NCBI RefSeq assembly: GCF_001429185.1
Contig: NZ_LMIW01000013.1
Span: 193,418 to 257,417 of the forward strand
Length of the DNA stretch: 64,000 bases
Source: Terrabacter sp. Root85
GTDB lineage: Bacteria > Actinomycetota > Actinomycetes > Actinomycetales > Dermatophilaceae
Reading direction: 5' to 3'
This document shows, one piece after another, positions 33,725 through 42,983 of this stretch; the stretch's first letter is position 1, and the number at the start of each line of letters is the position of its first letter. The notes under the pieces are model-generated. The model saw only the letters and a list, made by a program, of their open reading frames with translations. It made no database searches and was not told the DNA's origin. Both the position numbers and the translations under genes were made by a program.

Positions 33725-34642
33725 ATGCCGACTGCACAGCCGTTCCGCCGAGGTCAGCGGCCTCCTGGCGTCACCGACTGGCACTTGCGCACGTCACGGT
33801 TTCGACGGCTCTTCCACGACGTCTACGTCGACCGAGAGGCCGAGCTCACGCCGCTCCTGCTGGCGAGGGGAGCCCTCCTCGTCGCGCCGGACGCAACGGT
33901 CTCGCACCACAGCGCAGCGCGCCTGTGGGGAGCGGTCGTTCCGGACGACGGCTTCGTGCACCTGACCTGTCCTACTCGCCGTCCGCAGGTCGAGGGCATC
34001 CGCACCCATCGGTGCGGCCGCCCGAAGCGGGCGACGAGGTGGCGTGGCCTACCCGTCACGACCCCGGTCCAGACGTTCCTCGACCTCGCCGCTGTGCTCA
34101 GCCTCGTCGACCTGGTCGTGCTCGGCGACTCGCTCGTGCGGCGGAAGCGAGTGACGGTCGACCTGCTCGTCGAGGCAGCGACCGCCCATCGAGGGACGGG
34201 TGGGCGGCTGGCTCGCAAGGCTGCACGGTTGGTGCGCGCCGATGTCGACTCGGCCATGGAGTCGCGCCTTCGCATGCTCATGGTGCTGTCGGGCCTGCCC
34301 GAACCCGTGGTCAACCACAAGATCCACTGGCCCCACGGTGAGGTGCGGTTCCGTCTCGACCTCAGCTATCCGGACGACGGCCTCGTCATCGAGTACGACG
34401 GGTGGCAGCAGGTGGACTCGCAGACGCAGTGGGGCTCCGACCGCGACCGGCGCGAGTGGCTCGACGGCAACGACTGGCGCATCGTCGTCGTCATCGCCAA
34501 GGACCTCCACCGCACACCGGCAGCGACCCTGTCCAGGATTCGCGCGGCGATGCGGGGCCGTGGCATGCCGGTCCCGCCGGTCGACGACGAGTGGCGGCGG
34601 CACTTCCCGAGCACGTCGGAGGACCTGCGGGAGCCGGCATGA
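33725..34642 (+). CDS. DUF559/AbiEi-like protein with PD-(D/E)XK endonuclease-type domain
   Basis: A 305-residue protein. Residues 1-150 look like the AbiEi-type antitoxin/winged-helix region (SHHSAARLWGA near 61). The C-terminal half matches the DUF559/Vsr-like endonuclease fold: E180 (MESRLRML), D212 (RLDLSYPD) and the E223-x-D225 pair (VIEYDGWQQ), then DRDRREWLDGNDWR. It is therefore likely to be a DNA-cleaving or nicking enzyme. No partner AbiEii toxin lies nearby. It is the only gene between the two 64-bp palindromic elements, and its start sits in a sequence resembling the right element's inner part. Codon use is slightly more mixed than in the clp genes. Confidence 0.8.
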   Translation: MPTAQPFRRGQRPPGVTDWHLRTSRFRRLFHDVYVDREAELTPLLLARGALLVAPDATVSHHSAARLWGAVVPDDGFVHLTCPTRRPQVEGIRTHRCGRPKRATRWRGLPVTTPVQTFLDLAAVLSLVDLVVLGDSLVRRKRVTVDLLVEAATAHRGTGGRLARKAARLVRADVDSAMESRLRMLMVLSGLPEPVVNHKIHWPHGEVRFRLDLSYPDDGLVIEYDGWQQVDSQTQWGSDRDRREWLDGNDWRIVVVIAKDLHRTPAATLSRIRAAMRGRGMPVPPVDDEWRRHFPSTSEDLREPA

Positions 34643-34648
34643 GCGTGG

Positions 34649-34712
34649 GTCCCGCCGTGGCGGGATGTTTGCGGTCGGGGCGTCCGCTTGACCGCAACGA
34701 TCCAGCCACGGC
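34649..34712. repeat. 64-bp palindromic element, right copy
   Basis: Starts 7 bases after the DUF559 stop. Stronger hairpin than the left copy: outer stem CCGTGGC/GCCACGG and inner stem TGCGGTC/GACCGCA around a 13-base loop. It could also act as a terminator for the gene, though the matching left copy lies upstream of it, where a terminator for this gene would serve no purpose. Confidence 0.8.
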
Positions 34713-34761
34713 GCGACCGGCGAGGCGGCACGTCGGGAGCTCGCGCCCTACGCTGCGCGTC

Positions 34762-35412
34762 ATGAGGACGTATGTCGTGCGGCTGGTCGCGCTCGTCGGT
34801 CTCGTGGTCGTCGGGTTGGTGGCGACCCCCTCGTCCGCGCTCGCCTCGTGCGCGGGCCGCGAGCCCGCCCAGGTGGTCGCGGACTCGGACGTCGTGCTCA
34901 CCGGGCGCGTCACCGCGGTGGACGACTCGGGTGGTGACCACAACCCGCGTCCGGTCGCCTGGACCATTGCGGTCAGCGCGGTCCACCGGGGCAGTGCGCC
35001 GCAGACCACGCACGTCCGGGCCTTGACCGAGAGTCCCGACCTCGTGAGCTCGGGCGGGAGCTACGTCTTCGCCCTCGTCGAGTCCGGCGGCGAGCTCACG
35101 GGCACCGGCTGCCAGGACGTCGTCGCCACCGGCACCGATGCTGCCGGAGCCCTCATGGCTGCCGCCGGTCCGGCCCGGGCGCCGGCTGCGGACGGCGCCG
35201 TGCTCCCCGGTGCTGCGGCTGTCGACGTGGGAGGCGGAGGGATGTCGCTGACGACGATGCTCGTCATCGCGCTCGTGGGGCTGCTCGTCGTGACGTTCGG
35301 GGGTCTCGCGCTGGCGATCGGTCTCGGGCTCCTCACCCGTCGGCGGCGTGGCCGGACCGATGGCAGCGACGATGCGCCACAGCGCGATTCGAATGGAACG
35401 CCGTTCAAGTGA
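34762..35412 (+). CDS. exported, membrane-anchored protein with TIMP/NTR-like N-terminal segment
   Basis: A 216-residue protein. It has a signal peptide (VVRLVALVGLVVVGLVATPSSALAS), then a CAGREPAQVVADSDVVLTGRV segment similar to the NTR/TIMP-type fold, with a second cysteine (TGCQDVV) about 95 residues later likely forming a disulfide. A Pro/Ala-rich stretch leads to a C-terminal membrane helix (TMLVIALVGLLVVTFGGLALAIG) and a basic tail, so the domain faces outside. Function unknown. TACGCT ends seven bases before the ATG. Confidence 0.75.
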   Translation: MRTYVVRLVALVGLVVVGLVATPSSALASCAGREPAQVVADSDVVLTGRVTAVDDSGGDHNPRPVAWTIAVSAVHRGSAPQTTHVRALTESPDLVSSGGSYVFALVESGGELTGTGCQDVVATGTDAAGALMAAAGPARAPAADGAVLPGAAAVDVGGGGMSLTTMLVIALVGLLVVTFGGLALAIGLGLLTRRRRGRTDGSDDAPQRDSNGTPFK

Positions 35413-35424
35413 CAGCCTCGTCGT

Positions 35425-35445
35425 TTGTCCGCCATCAGCGGACAA
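35425..35445 (+). terminator. hairpin terminator before clpX
   Basis: Perfect 8-bp stem TTGTCCGC/GCGGACAA with a five-base loop, 12 bases after the preceding stop. It separates clpX from the upstream membrane-protein gene. Confidence 0.7.
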
Positions 35446-35560
35446 GCGGCGTTGCGCGAGCGGGAGGGGGCCACCTCGTCGTCTAATAGGAGTCGGCCCC
35501 TAGGTTGGGGCCTGCCGGGTGCACCCCAGCGTTCGGCGCCGACGAACCAGGAGCGAATCG

Positions 35561-36838
<1,278 letters not shown>

Positions 36839-36884
36839 CCCTCATGACCGCCCGCGCCGCGTCCGCGTGAACGGAGGCTGACCC

Positions 36885-37523
36885 GTGGTCGCTCCCTTCC
36901 GGCTCGTGGCCGGGGACCACGCGCCCGTGCAGCAGACGAGCACGACGTGCGGGTCGGCCTCGTTGACCGTCGCCCGCATGCTCGCCAACCCGATGTTCGC
37001 GCAGTGGATCCGGGACGGCATACGCAAGGATGCGCGTGACGGGGACGTGCCGGACGGTGGCACCGAGGCCCAGCGCTTCGCCGCCTACGAGCAGGTCGTC
37101 GCGTCCCGCACCAATGCCGTGGTCGGCGCGGGACGCCGGCTGCAGCTGCCGTGGCCGCGGGCGCTCGGCACGCCCCCGTGGGGCGCGCTGAACGAGCTCG
37201 AGTACGGCGCCGCCGATCCCGAGGCCGACTACGACCTCGCGTGGTTCCGCCAGCGCGGACGCGTCGGGCTCCGGCACACGTATGCCGCCCTCCGCGCCCG
37301 GGTGCGTCCCGGCCGTCCAGCGCTCCTCTACGTCGGCAACGCCTGGGCGCCGCGGCACGTCGTGCTCGTCCTGCCGCCGACGGGGGAGCAGGAGCTCGAC
37401 GTCTACGAGCCGTCGGTCGGGCGCGTCGTCGACCTCCCGGAGCACGCCTTCGTCGAGCGCCGTCTCGCCATCGCCGGCTGGGACGTGCCCTGGGCCGCCG
37501 TCTGGGCCGATCCCCACCCCTGA
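36885..37523 (+). CDS. papain-like (C39-like) cysteine protease-fold protein, function unknown
   Basis: A 212-residue protein with the layout of a C39-like cysteine peptidase: QQTSTTCGSASLTVARML with C22 and an upstream glutamine, then RHVVLVLPP near 160 (candidate His) and the following VYEPSVGRV (candidate Asn/Asp position). The cysteine-histidine spacing is plausible, but I cannot confirm the full triad. No signal peptide is present, so it is cytoplasmic or exported by another route. GTG start with GGAGG upstream. It may be co-transcribed with clpX (46-base gap) and ends at the expanded terminator. Confidence 0.6.
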   Translation: MVAPFRLVAGDHAPVQQTSTTCGSASLTVARMLANPMFAQWIRDGIRKDARDGDVPDGGTEAQRFAAYEQVVASRTNAVVGAGRRLQLPWPRALGTPPWGALNELEYGAADPEADYDLAWFRQRGRVGLRHTYAALRARVRPGRPALLYVGNAWAPRHVVLVLPPTGEQELDVYEPSVGRVVDLPEHAFVERRLAIAGWDVPWAAVWADPHP

Positions 37524-37528
37524 CACGG

Positions 37529-37564
37529 CGAGAGGCCACCGTTCGCATGAACGGTGGCCTCTCG
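37529..37564 (+). terminator. perfect 16-bp hairpin terminator, descending arm repeated downstream
   Basis: Stem CGAGAGGCCACCGTTC with its exact complement and a GCAT loop, beginning five bases after the stop codon. The last nine bases of the descending arm belong to the first unit of the six-fold 11-bp repeat at 37556-37621. Confidence 0.88.
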
Positions 37565-37621
37565 ATGGCCTCTCGATGGCCTCTCGATGGCCTCTCGATG
37601 GCCTCTCGATGGCCTCTCGAT
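37556..37621. repeat. six perfect 11-bp tandem repeats (GGCCTCTCGAT)
   Basis: Six identical, uninterrupted 11-bp units. The first is the descending arm of the terminator at 37529-37564, so five further copies of that arm follow it. Each extra copy can pair with the CGAGAGGCC part of the ascending arm. The array lies between two convergent genes and looks like slippage of a terminator arm. Confidence 0.97.
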
Positions 37622-37633
37622 GGGTCGAGCAGG

Positions 37634-39181
37634 TCAGCCCATGTGGGCCGGGGCCGCGCCGTCGGTCGCGAGCTCCTCGTGTCGCACGTGGAGCGCGACG
37701 AGGGTGACGACGCCCGCGACGGCGATCATGATCGCCGCGACGAGGTAGGCGCGGCTGGCGCCGTAGGTGAACGCCTCGTCGGCGATCATCTTCTGGGCCG
37801 CGGCCAGCTGCTCCTTGGAGGGAGCCGGGCCACCCTGCGGCAGCTTCGCGGTCAGCTCGGCGACCTTGTCGCCCATGTTGTTGACGAAGATCGTGCTCAG
37901 CGTCGCGAGGCCGAGCGTGCCGCCGACCTGCTGCATCGTGTTGAGCACGGCCGAGGCCACCGAGGAGTCCTCGTGCGCGACGCCGTGGACGGCCGTCAGG
38001 GTGAGCGGCACGAAGATCAGGCCCAGGCCGAAGGCGAGGACGACGATCCACGGCAGCAGGTCGGCGGCATACGTGCTCTGCGGCGTCAGGTGGGTGAAGC
38101 CCCACATGCCGAGCGCAGCGAAGCCCGCGCCCGCGCCGGAGATCCAGCGGGGGTCGACCTTGGCGATGAGGAACGACGCGAGCTGCGCGGCGACGACGAT
38201 GCCGACCGAGAAGGGCAGGAACGCGAGGCCCGTCTTGAGCGGCGAGTAGCCGAGGATCGTCTGGATGTAGATGCCGAGGAAGTAGAACATCGCGAACATG
38301 CCGGCGCCAACGATGAGCATGACGAAGTAGGACGTGCCGCGGGTCCGGTCGCCGGGGATGCGCATCGGCAGGAGCGGGTGCTTGACCCGCGTCTCGATGA
38401 CGACGAAGGCGACGAGCAGGACGACACCGATGGCGAGGTAGGTGACCGTCGTGGCGTCACTCCACGAGGTGCTCGCGGCGTGGGTCAGGCCGTAGACGAG
38501 CGAGGAGAGGCCGGCGATCGAGGTGATGGCGCCGGGGATGTCGAGCGTGCCGCCGCCGTCCTCGGACTCGGTGAGGATGCGGAGGGCGAGGATCGCGACG
38601 ACGATGCCGATCGGCAGGTTGATGAAGAAGTTCCAGCGCCAGTCGATCTCGGTCAGCGCACCGCCGAGGATGAGGCCGATGGCGGCGCCGGCACCGGACA
38701 TGGCGGCGAAGACGCCCATGGCGCGGTTGCGCTCCTTGCCGGCCGGGAAGGTCGTCGTGATGAGCGCCAGCGCGTTGGGGGCGGCGAGGGCGCCACCGAG
38801 GCCCTGGACGGCGCGGGCGGCGAGCATCATCGCCTCGTTCTGGGCCACGCCGGCGACGAGCGAGGCCAGCGTGAACAGCACGATGCCCCAGAAGAAGAGC
38901 CGACGCCGGCCGTAGAGGTCACCGAGGCGACCGCCGAGCAGCAGCACGCCACCGAAGGCGAGCGTGTAGATGGTGATGACCCACTGGAGGTTCGCCTGGC
39001 TGAAGCCGAGGTCGGTCTCGATGTGGGGCAGCGCGATGTTCACGATGGTGCCGTCGAGCACGATCATGAGCTGGGCGGCGCAGATGACGAAGAGCGCCAG
39101 GCCGAGGCGCTTCGGCGGGGTGTCGTGGGAGGTGAAGTCGCTCTGGGGCTCGTCCACCTGATCGACCGTGGTCGAAGACAT
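37634..39181 (-). CDS. MFS multidrug efflux transporter, DHA2 (EmrB/QacA) family
   Basis: A 515-residue 14-helix drug/proton antiporter. It begins with helix 1 containing ICAAQLMIVLDGTIVNIALP (the DHA2 motif with the helix-1 aspartate) and carries motif A GGRLGDLYGRRRLF after helix 2 and the motif C region in helix 5. ATG at 39181 with AGAGGAA upstream. It lies 58 bases after the TetR gene on the same strand, and the TetR operator probably controls the pair. Substrates are unknown but typically include lipophilic drugs and dyes. Confidence 0.92.
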   Translation of the reverse strand: MSSTTVDQVDEPQSDFTSHDTPPKRLGLALFVICAAQLMIVLDGTIVNIALPHIETDLGFSQANLQWVITIYTLAFGGVLLLGGRLGDLYGRRRLFFWGIVLFTLASLVAGVAQNEAMMLAARAVQGLGGALAAPNALALITTTFPAGKERNRAMGVFAAMSGAGAAIGLILGGALTEIDWRWNFFINLPIGIVVAILALRILTESEDGGGTLDIPGAITSIAGLSSLVYGLTHAASTSWSDATTVTYLAIGVVLLVAFVVIETRVKHPLLPMRIPGDRTRGTSYFVMLIVGAGMFAMFYFLGIYIQTILGYSPLKTGLAFLPFSVGIVVAAQLASFLIAKVDPRWISGAGAGFAALGMWGFTHLTPQSTYAADLLPWIVVLAFGLGLIFVPLTLTAVHGVAHEDSSVASAVLNTMQQVGGTLGLATLSTIFVNNMGDKVAELTAKLPQGGPAPSKEQLAAAQKMIADEAFTYGASRAYLVAAIMIAVAGVVTLVALHVRHEELATDGAAPAHMG

Positions 39182-39239
39182 GGGTGTTCCTCTCGAAGGC
39201 ATGCAGGTGTGGTGGTGGGTCGCCCCGACGCAGGCCGGC

Positions 39240-39884
39240 TCAGCGAGTGCTGGGCGCGGGCGCGAGGGTGGCGGCGCAGGCCGGGAGGACGACGCTGTCC
39301 ACGAACTCGGCGATGCGGTCCGGCCCGGGTCGACGTCCGGAGAGCAGTGCCTCATGGATCGACAGGGACGGGAGGATCATCAGCAGGGTGTCGAGGTCGG
39401 CGTCGGCGCCGACCTCACCGCGCTCTCGGGCGTGCTCGAAGATGGTGCGGGTGGCCTCGATCTTCGGGGCCAGGAACCGCTCGTGGATGCCGCGCGCCAG
39501 CTCTGGCTCGCGGTGGATGACGGGGAGCAGCGCCCCCCACGTGCCGATGACGACCTCGTCGTCGAGGCCTCCGTCGGCGCAGGCCTGGGCGAGCAGGTCG
39601 CCGCGCAGGCTCCCGGTGTGGGGGTCCTGCTCGGCGGGGCAGTCGATGAAGAGCCCGACGGCGTCGATGACGAGGTCGCGCTTGTGCGGCCAGCGTCGGT
39701 AGAGCGTCGCCTTGGACGCTCGTGCGGCCGTGGCTACGGCGTCGAACGTGAGCCGGTCGTAGCCGCTCTCGCGCAGGACGTCGATCGCGGCCTCGAGGAT
39801 CTCGACCTCGCGGTCGCCGGCGACACGCGGACGGCTCGCGTGTGCGGCGTCCGTCGTGCTCGCGCTGGTCGTGCTCATGCTCAC
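39240..39884 (-). CDS. TetR-family repressor
   Basis: A 214-residue regulator with an N-terminal helix-turn-helix (ILEAAIDVLRESGYDRLTF, then VATAARASKATLYRRWPHKRDL) and a ligand-binding helical domain. It is the first gene of an operon with the DHA2 transporter, the typical arrangement for induced efflux. The GTG at 39884 and the ATG at 39878 are both possible. A perfect palindrome 17 bases upstream is the likely site of autorepression. Confidence 0.9.
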   Translation of the reverse strand: MSMSTTSASTTDAAHASRPRVAGDREVEILEAAIDVLRESGYDRLTFDAVATAARASKATLYRRWPHKRDLVIDAVGLFIDCPAEQDPHTGSLRGDLLAQACADGGLDDEVVIGTWGALLPVIHREPELARGIHERFLAPKIEATRTIFEHARERGEVGADADLDTLLMILPSLSIHEALLSGRRPGPDRIAEFVDSVVLPACAATLAPAPSTR

Positions 39885-39901
39885 CCCGGTCCCACCCCGA
39901 C

Positions 39902-39922
39902 GAAACGAAACTGTTTCGTTTC
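39902..39922. promoter_or_regulatory. perfect 21-bp palindrome, TetR operator
   Basis: GAAACGAAAC, one base, then GTTTCGTTTC: a perfect 10-1-10 inverted repeat, strikingly A/T-rich for this genome. It overlaps an A/T-rich candidate -10 region on the minus strand just upstream of the TetR start, so binding would block transcription of repressor and pump. Confidence 0.85.
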
Positions 39923-40020
39923 ATCATAGAGTAGATCGGGACGGGCCTGTTGGCAAACCACGTGTCGAGCCTTCGGTGCGTCGACCTGGCCGGCCGTCCC
40001 GCCCCGACGGACGGAACGGC

Positions 40021-40647
40021 TCAGACCCGCTCGACGGGCGGGCTCGTGCGCACGAACCACAGGCCGGCGGCCACCCCGCCGAGCCCGATGACGTATGCCG
40101 CCGGGACGAGTCCCGGCGAACGTCCGGCGAGCAGCCCCGCGAGGATGGCGACGGGCACGGCCGCCGCGAAGGCGAGGGCCGTGTGGCGTACCCAGCGACG
40201 GCTGGTGGCGGCCGTGAACGACCCGGCCGGTGGTGACGACGCAGAGAGCGCGGTCGCCGCATGGCCGACGACGCAGCCGGCGGCGGCCGGCAGCGACCAC
40301 CACGAGAAGCTCCCCGCCGGGGTCAGCGTGAACCACCCGTAGAGCAGCAGGGTCCAGTAGACGGCAGGAGCCGCCGAGCCGGCCCAGGCCATCGTGACCA
40401 GCGGCAGCAGCACGAGCGCCCACCAGAGGGAGTCGAACCCGCCGACCGCGAGGGAGAGGCTCGCGAGGTAGACGGCGACACCGCCCATCGCCGCGCCGGT
40501 CGCGCCGAGCTGGCTCAGCGACCACTCGGGTCCGGCGCCGAACCGCACGGTCCGGCGCAGCCGGACGCGGCGGGCCACCGACGGCGGACGCGTCGACCGC
40601 AGCAGCTCCTGGGGCAGCGGGTCCTCAGCAGGTGCGCGCACGGTCAC
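40021..40647 (-). CDS. membrane protein, last gene of MoxR/DUF58 operon
   Basis: A 208-residue protein with about five to six membrane helices (for example GGVAVYLASLSLAVGGF and VPVAILAGLLAG) and a basic N-terminal tail. No domain is recognised. The GTG at 40647 overlaps the DUF58 stop (GTGA). Position suggests a membrane component working with the DUF58 and MoxR proteins. Confidence 0.75.
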   Translation of the reverse strand: MTVRAPAEDPLPQELLRSTRPPSVARRVRLRRTVRFGAGPEWSLSQLGATGAAMGGVAVYLASLSLAVGGFDSLWWALVLLPLVTMAWAGSAAPAVYWTLLLYGWFTLTPAGSFSWWSLPAAAGCVVGHAATALSASSPPAGSFTAATSRRWVRHTALAFAAAVPVAILAGLLAGRSPGLVPAAYVIGLGGVAAGLWFVRTSPPVERV

Positions 40648-41957
40648 CGCCTCGCCATCCGTGGTGCCGACGCCCGGCGCGCGATGTCGCGGAGGACCTG
40701 GTCGAGGGAGCCGGCGCCCCGCCAGGGCACGACCGGGACACCGCGCAGCCGGAGGTTGTGCACCTCGGCGTCGCGCGACAGCAGCCGGATCCGCCAGGCC
40801 AACGCCTGGTAGATGCTCGACGGGTCGGCGACGAGGTGGTCGGGGAACGTGTCGACGACGACGACGGTCATGCCGCGCGCCGCCAGCGTGTGGGCCAGCG
40901 TCACCATCGTCGGGTCGATGAGCGGTGAGAGGACGAGGCACAGGGCGTTGGGGTCGACGCCGCGGATCGCGTGCTCGCCGGTGTCGCGTCGCTCGGTGGC
41001 CGGCGAGATCGCGGCGAGCGTGTCGAGCACGCGCCGGAGGTGGTTCGTGCCGGAGCCGACGCCGAGGGTCGGGACCTCGGCCGCGCCGACGGTGCGCAGG
41101 GTCAGCCGGTCGTTGCTCCGGAGGAAGTGCTCGCTGATCGCGCCGGCGGCCCGCACCGTGACGTCGAGGCTCGTCGGGCGTCCGTCGATGCCCTCGCGAG
41201 GGCCGACGTCGCTGAAGCAGTCGACGAGCAGGAAGACGTGGGCGTCCTCGTCGGTGAACGTCGACGTGACGTGCAGGGCCCCCGTCCGCATCGAGACGGG
41301 CCAGTGGATCCGCCGCAGCCGGTCACCCGGGTGGAAGCGGCGGATCGTGTTGAACTCCGAGCCGGACCCGGGCCGGTTCGACCGGTTCAGCCCGACGATG
41401 CCGCGGGGGTGCGGTGTCGGGGCGCTCGCGTCGAAGGAGGCCGGCACGGGGAGGGTGGCGGAGTCGAGGTCCGGCAGGTCGACGGGGCCGGCGCGGAAGG
41501 CTCCCCACGTGCTGACGAGCGCGACGCTGACGGTGCCGACGCGACGTCGTCCCCAGCGCGTGGACCGCAGCCCGAGCGTCGCGGCCCCGTCCTCGAGCTC
41601 GGCGATCCCGCTCGACGGCTTGCGCTCGACCCACGGGGCCTGGGCCAGGGTGACGACGCCGTGGACGTCGTGCAGGGCTGGCTCGGTGGTCACGTAGACC
41701 CCGGTCGCCGACCCCTCGCGCAGCGTCGAGTCGCCGAGTCGCGCCGTCGCGGTCACCTCGGTGCGTGGCCGTGCGAGGTGGCCCCACAGCGCGGCGACGA
41801 CGAGCGGCGCCACGATGACGAGCAGGTCGGCCCGGCGACCGACGACGGCGACGATCGCGCCGCCGGCGGCGAGGAGGATCGCCCGCTGGTGGGCAGCGGT
41901 CGGCTCCCACCCGCCGAGTCGGCGCGTGGCTGTCCGGTGGGGGCGCCAGGGCTGCAC
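40644..41957 (-). CDS. DUF58 domain protein (vWA-like)
   Basis: A 437-residue protein with two N-terminal membrane segments and a DUF58 domain whose signature GSEFNTIRRFHPGDRLRRIHWPVSMR lies near residue 190, followed by HVFLLVDCFSDV, the MIDAS-like start of the vWA fold. DUF58 proteins pair with MoxR ATPases, which are thought to load or activate a metal- or partner-binding site. The GTG at 41957 is six bases from the MoxR stop. In the operon order DUF4129, membrane protein, MoxR, DUF58, membrane protein. Confidence 0.88.
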   Translation of the reverse strand: MQPWRPHRTATRRLGGWEPTAAHQRAILLAAGGAIVAVVGRRADLLVIVAPLVVAALWGHLARPRTEVTATARLGDSTLREGSATGVYVTTEPALHDVHGVVTLAQAPWVERKPSSGIAELEDGAATLGLRSTRWGRRRVGTVSVALVSTWGAFRAGPVDLPDLDSATLPVPASFDASAPTPHPRGIVGLNRSNRPGSGSEFNTIRRFHPGDRLRRIHWPVSMRTGALHVTSTFTDEDAHVFLLVDCFSDVGPREGIDGRPTSLDVTVRAAGAISEHFLRSNDRLTLRTVGAAEVPTLGVGSGTNHLRRVLDTLAAISPATERRDTGEHAIRGVDPNALCLVLSPLIDPTMVTLAHTLAARGMTVVVVDTFPDHLVADPSSIYQALAWRIRLLSRDAEVHNLRLRGVPVVPWRGAGSLDQVLRDIARRASAPRMARR

Positions 41958-41963
41958 GGGCTC

Positions 41964-42980
41964 TCAGCCGCCAGCCGCCGGGCCCGCTGACGAGTCGGCG
42001 ACCGGTCCCGGTGCCAGGTGCTCCCGGGCCGACGGGGTCGCGACCGTCCGAAGGAGGCTCTCGACGATGCTGCGCCCCGACGCGTTGCTCATCCACAGCT
42101 CGGGCTTGACGGTGATGCGGTGCGCGAGGACCGGCACGGCCACGGCCTTGACGTCCTCGGGGGTCACGTAGTCGCGACCGTCGACGACGGCATACGCCCG
42201 GGCGCACAGGAGCAGGCCGAGCGCGCCACGGGGAGAGGCGCCCATGAGGACGTCGGCGTGGGTGCGGCTGGCTGCGGTCAGTGCGACGCAGTAGCGCCCG
42301 ACCGACTCGTCGACGGCCGTCGCCTCGATGGCCGCCTGCATGGCGAGCAGCTGCTCCGCGTCGACGATGCGGCGCAGCTCCTGCTCCTCGCGCTGGCGGG
42401 CCATCCGGTTCGAGAGGATCTCCCACTCCTCGTCGAGGGTCGGGTAGCCGAACGAGATGCGCATGAGGAAGCGGTCGAGCTGCGCCTCCGGGAGCGGGTA
42501 GGTCCCTTCGTACTCAACGGGATTCGCGGTCGCGAGGACGTGGAAGGGTCGGGGCAGCTGGAAGGTGCGGCCCTCGACCGTCACCTGCTTCTCCTGCATC
42601 GCCTCGAGGAGCGCCGCCTGGGTCTTCGGCGGCGTCCGGTTGATCTCGTCGGCGAGGAGCAGTCCGGCGAAGAGGGGCCCCGCGCGGAACTCGAACTCGC
42701 CCGACCGCTGGTCGTAGATGAACGAGCCGGTGATGTCTCCGGGCAGCAGGTCGGGCGTGAACTGGGCCCGCTTGAAGTCGAGCCCCAGGGTCTGGGCGAA
42801 GCTGCGTGCCGCCAGCGTCTTGCCGAGGCCGGGGAAGTCCTCCATGAGGACGTGCCCGCCGGCGAGGATGCCGGACAGGACGAGCCGCAGCGACTCGCGC
42901 TTGCCGACGACCGCCCGGTCGACCTCGTCGAGGACGGCACCGCTCAGCTCACTGACCCGGGTCAGGTTCATCTCGGTCAT
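41964..42980 (-). CDS. MoxR-family AAA+ ATPase
   Basis: A 338-residue AAA+ protein. Walker A is in EDFPGLGKTLAARSF (residues 40-54); Walker B in LLLADEINRTPPKTQ near 110; sensor and arginine-finger segments follow (PLPEAQLDRFLMRISFG). It probably acts as a chaperone that assembles or activates the DUF58 partner. The ATG at 42980 follows the preceding stop by three bases. Confidence 0.93.
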   Translation of the reverse strand: MTEMNLTRVSELSGAVLDEVDRAVVGKRESLRLVLSGILAGGHVLMEDFPGLGKTLAARSFAQTLGLDFKRAQFTPDLLPGDITGSFIYDQRSGEFEFRAGPLFAGLLLADEINRTPPKTQAALLEAMQEKQVTVEGRTFQLPRPFHVLATANPVEYEGTYPLPEAQLDRFLMRISFGYPTLDEEWEILSNRMARQREEQELRRIVDAEQLLAMQAAIEATAVDESVGRYCVALTAASRTHADVLMGASPRGALGLLLCARAYAVVDGRDYVTPEDVKAVAVPVLAHRITVKPELWMSNASGRSIVESLLRTVATPSAREHLAPGPVADSSAGPAAGG

Positions 42981-42983
42981 GCG

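Noticed and set aside
35397-35407. GAAC-GCC-GTTC, resembling an SOS (LexA) box
   Set aside because: Actinobacterial LexA sites need a four-base spacer (GAAC-N4-GTTC); here it is three, and the sequence lies in the last codons of the exported-protein gene.
37556-37621. Six repeats as a possible CRISPR array
   Set aside because: Units are 11 bp with no spacers and no cas genes nearby.
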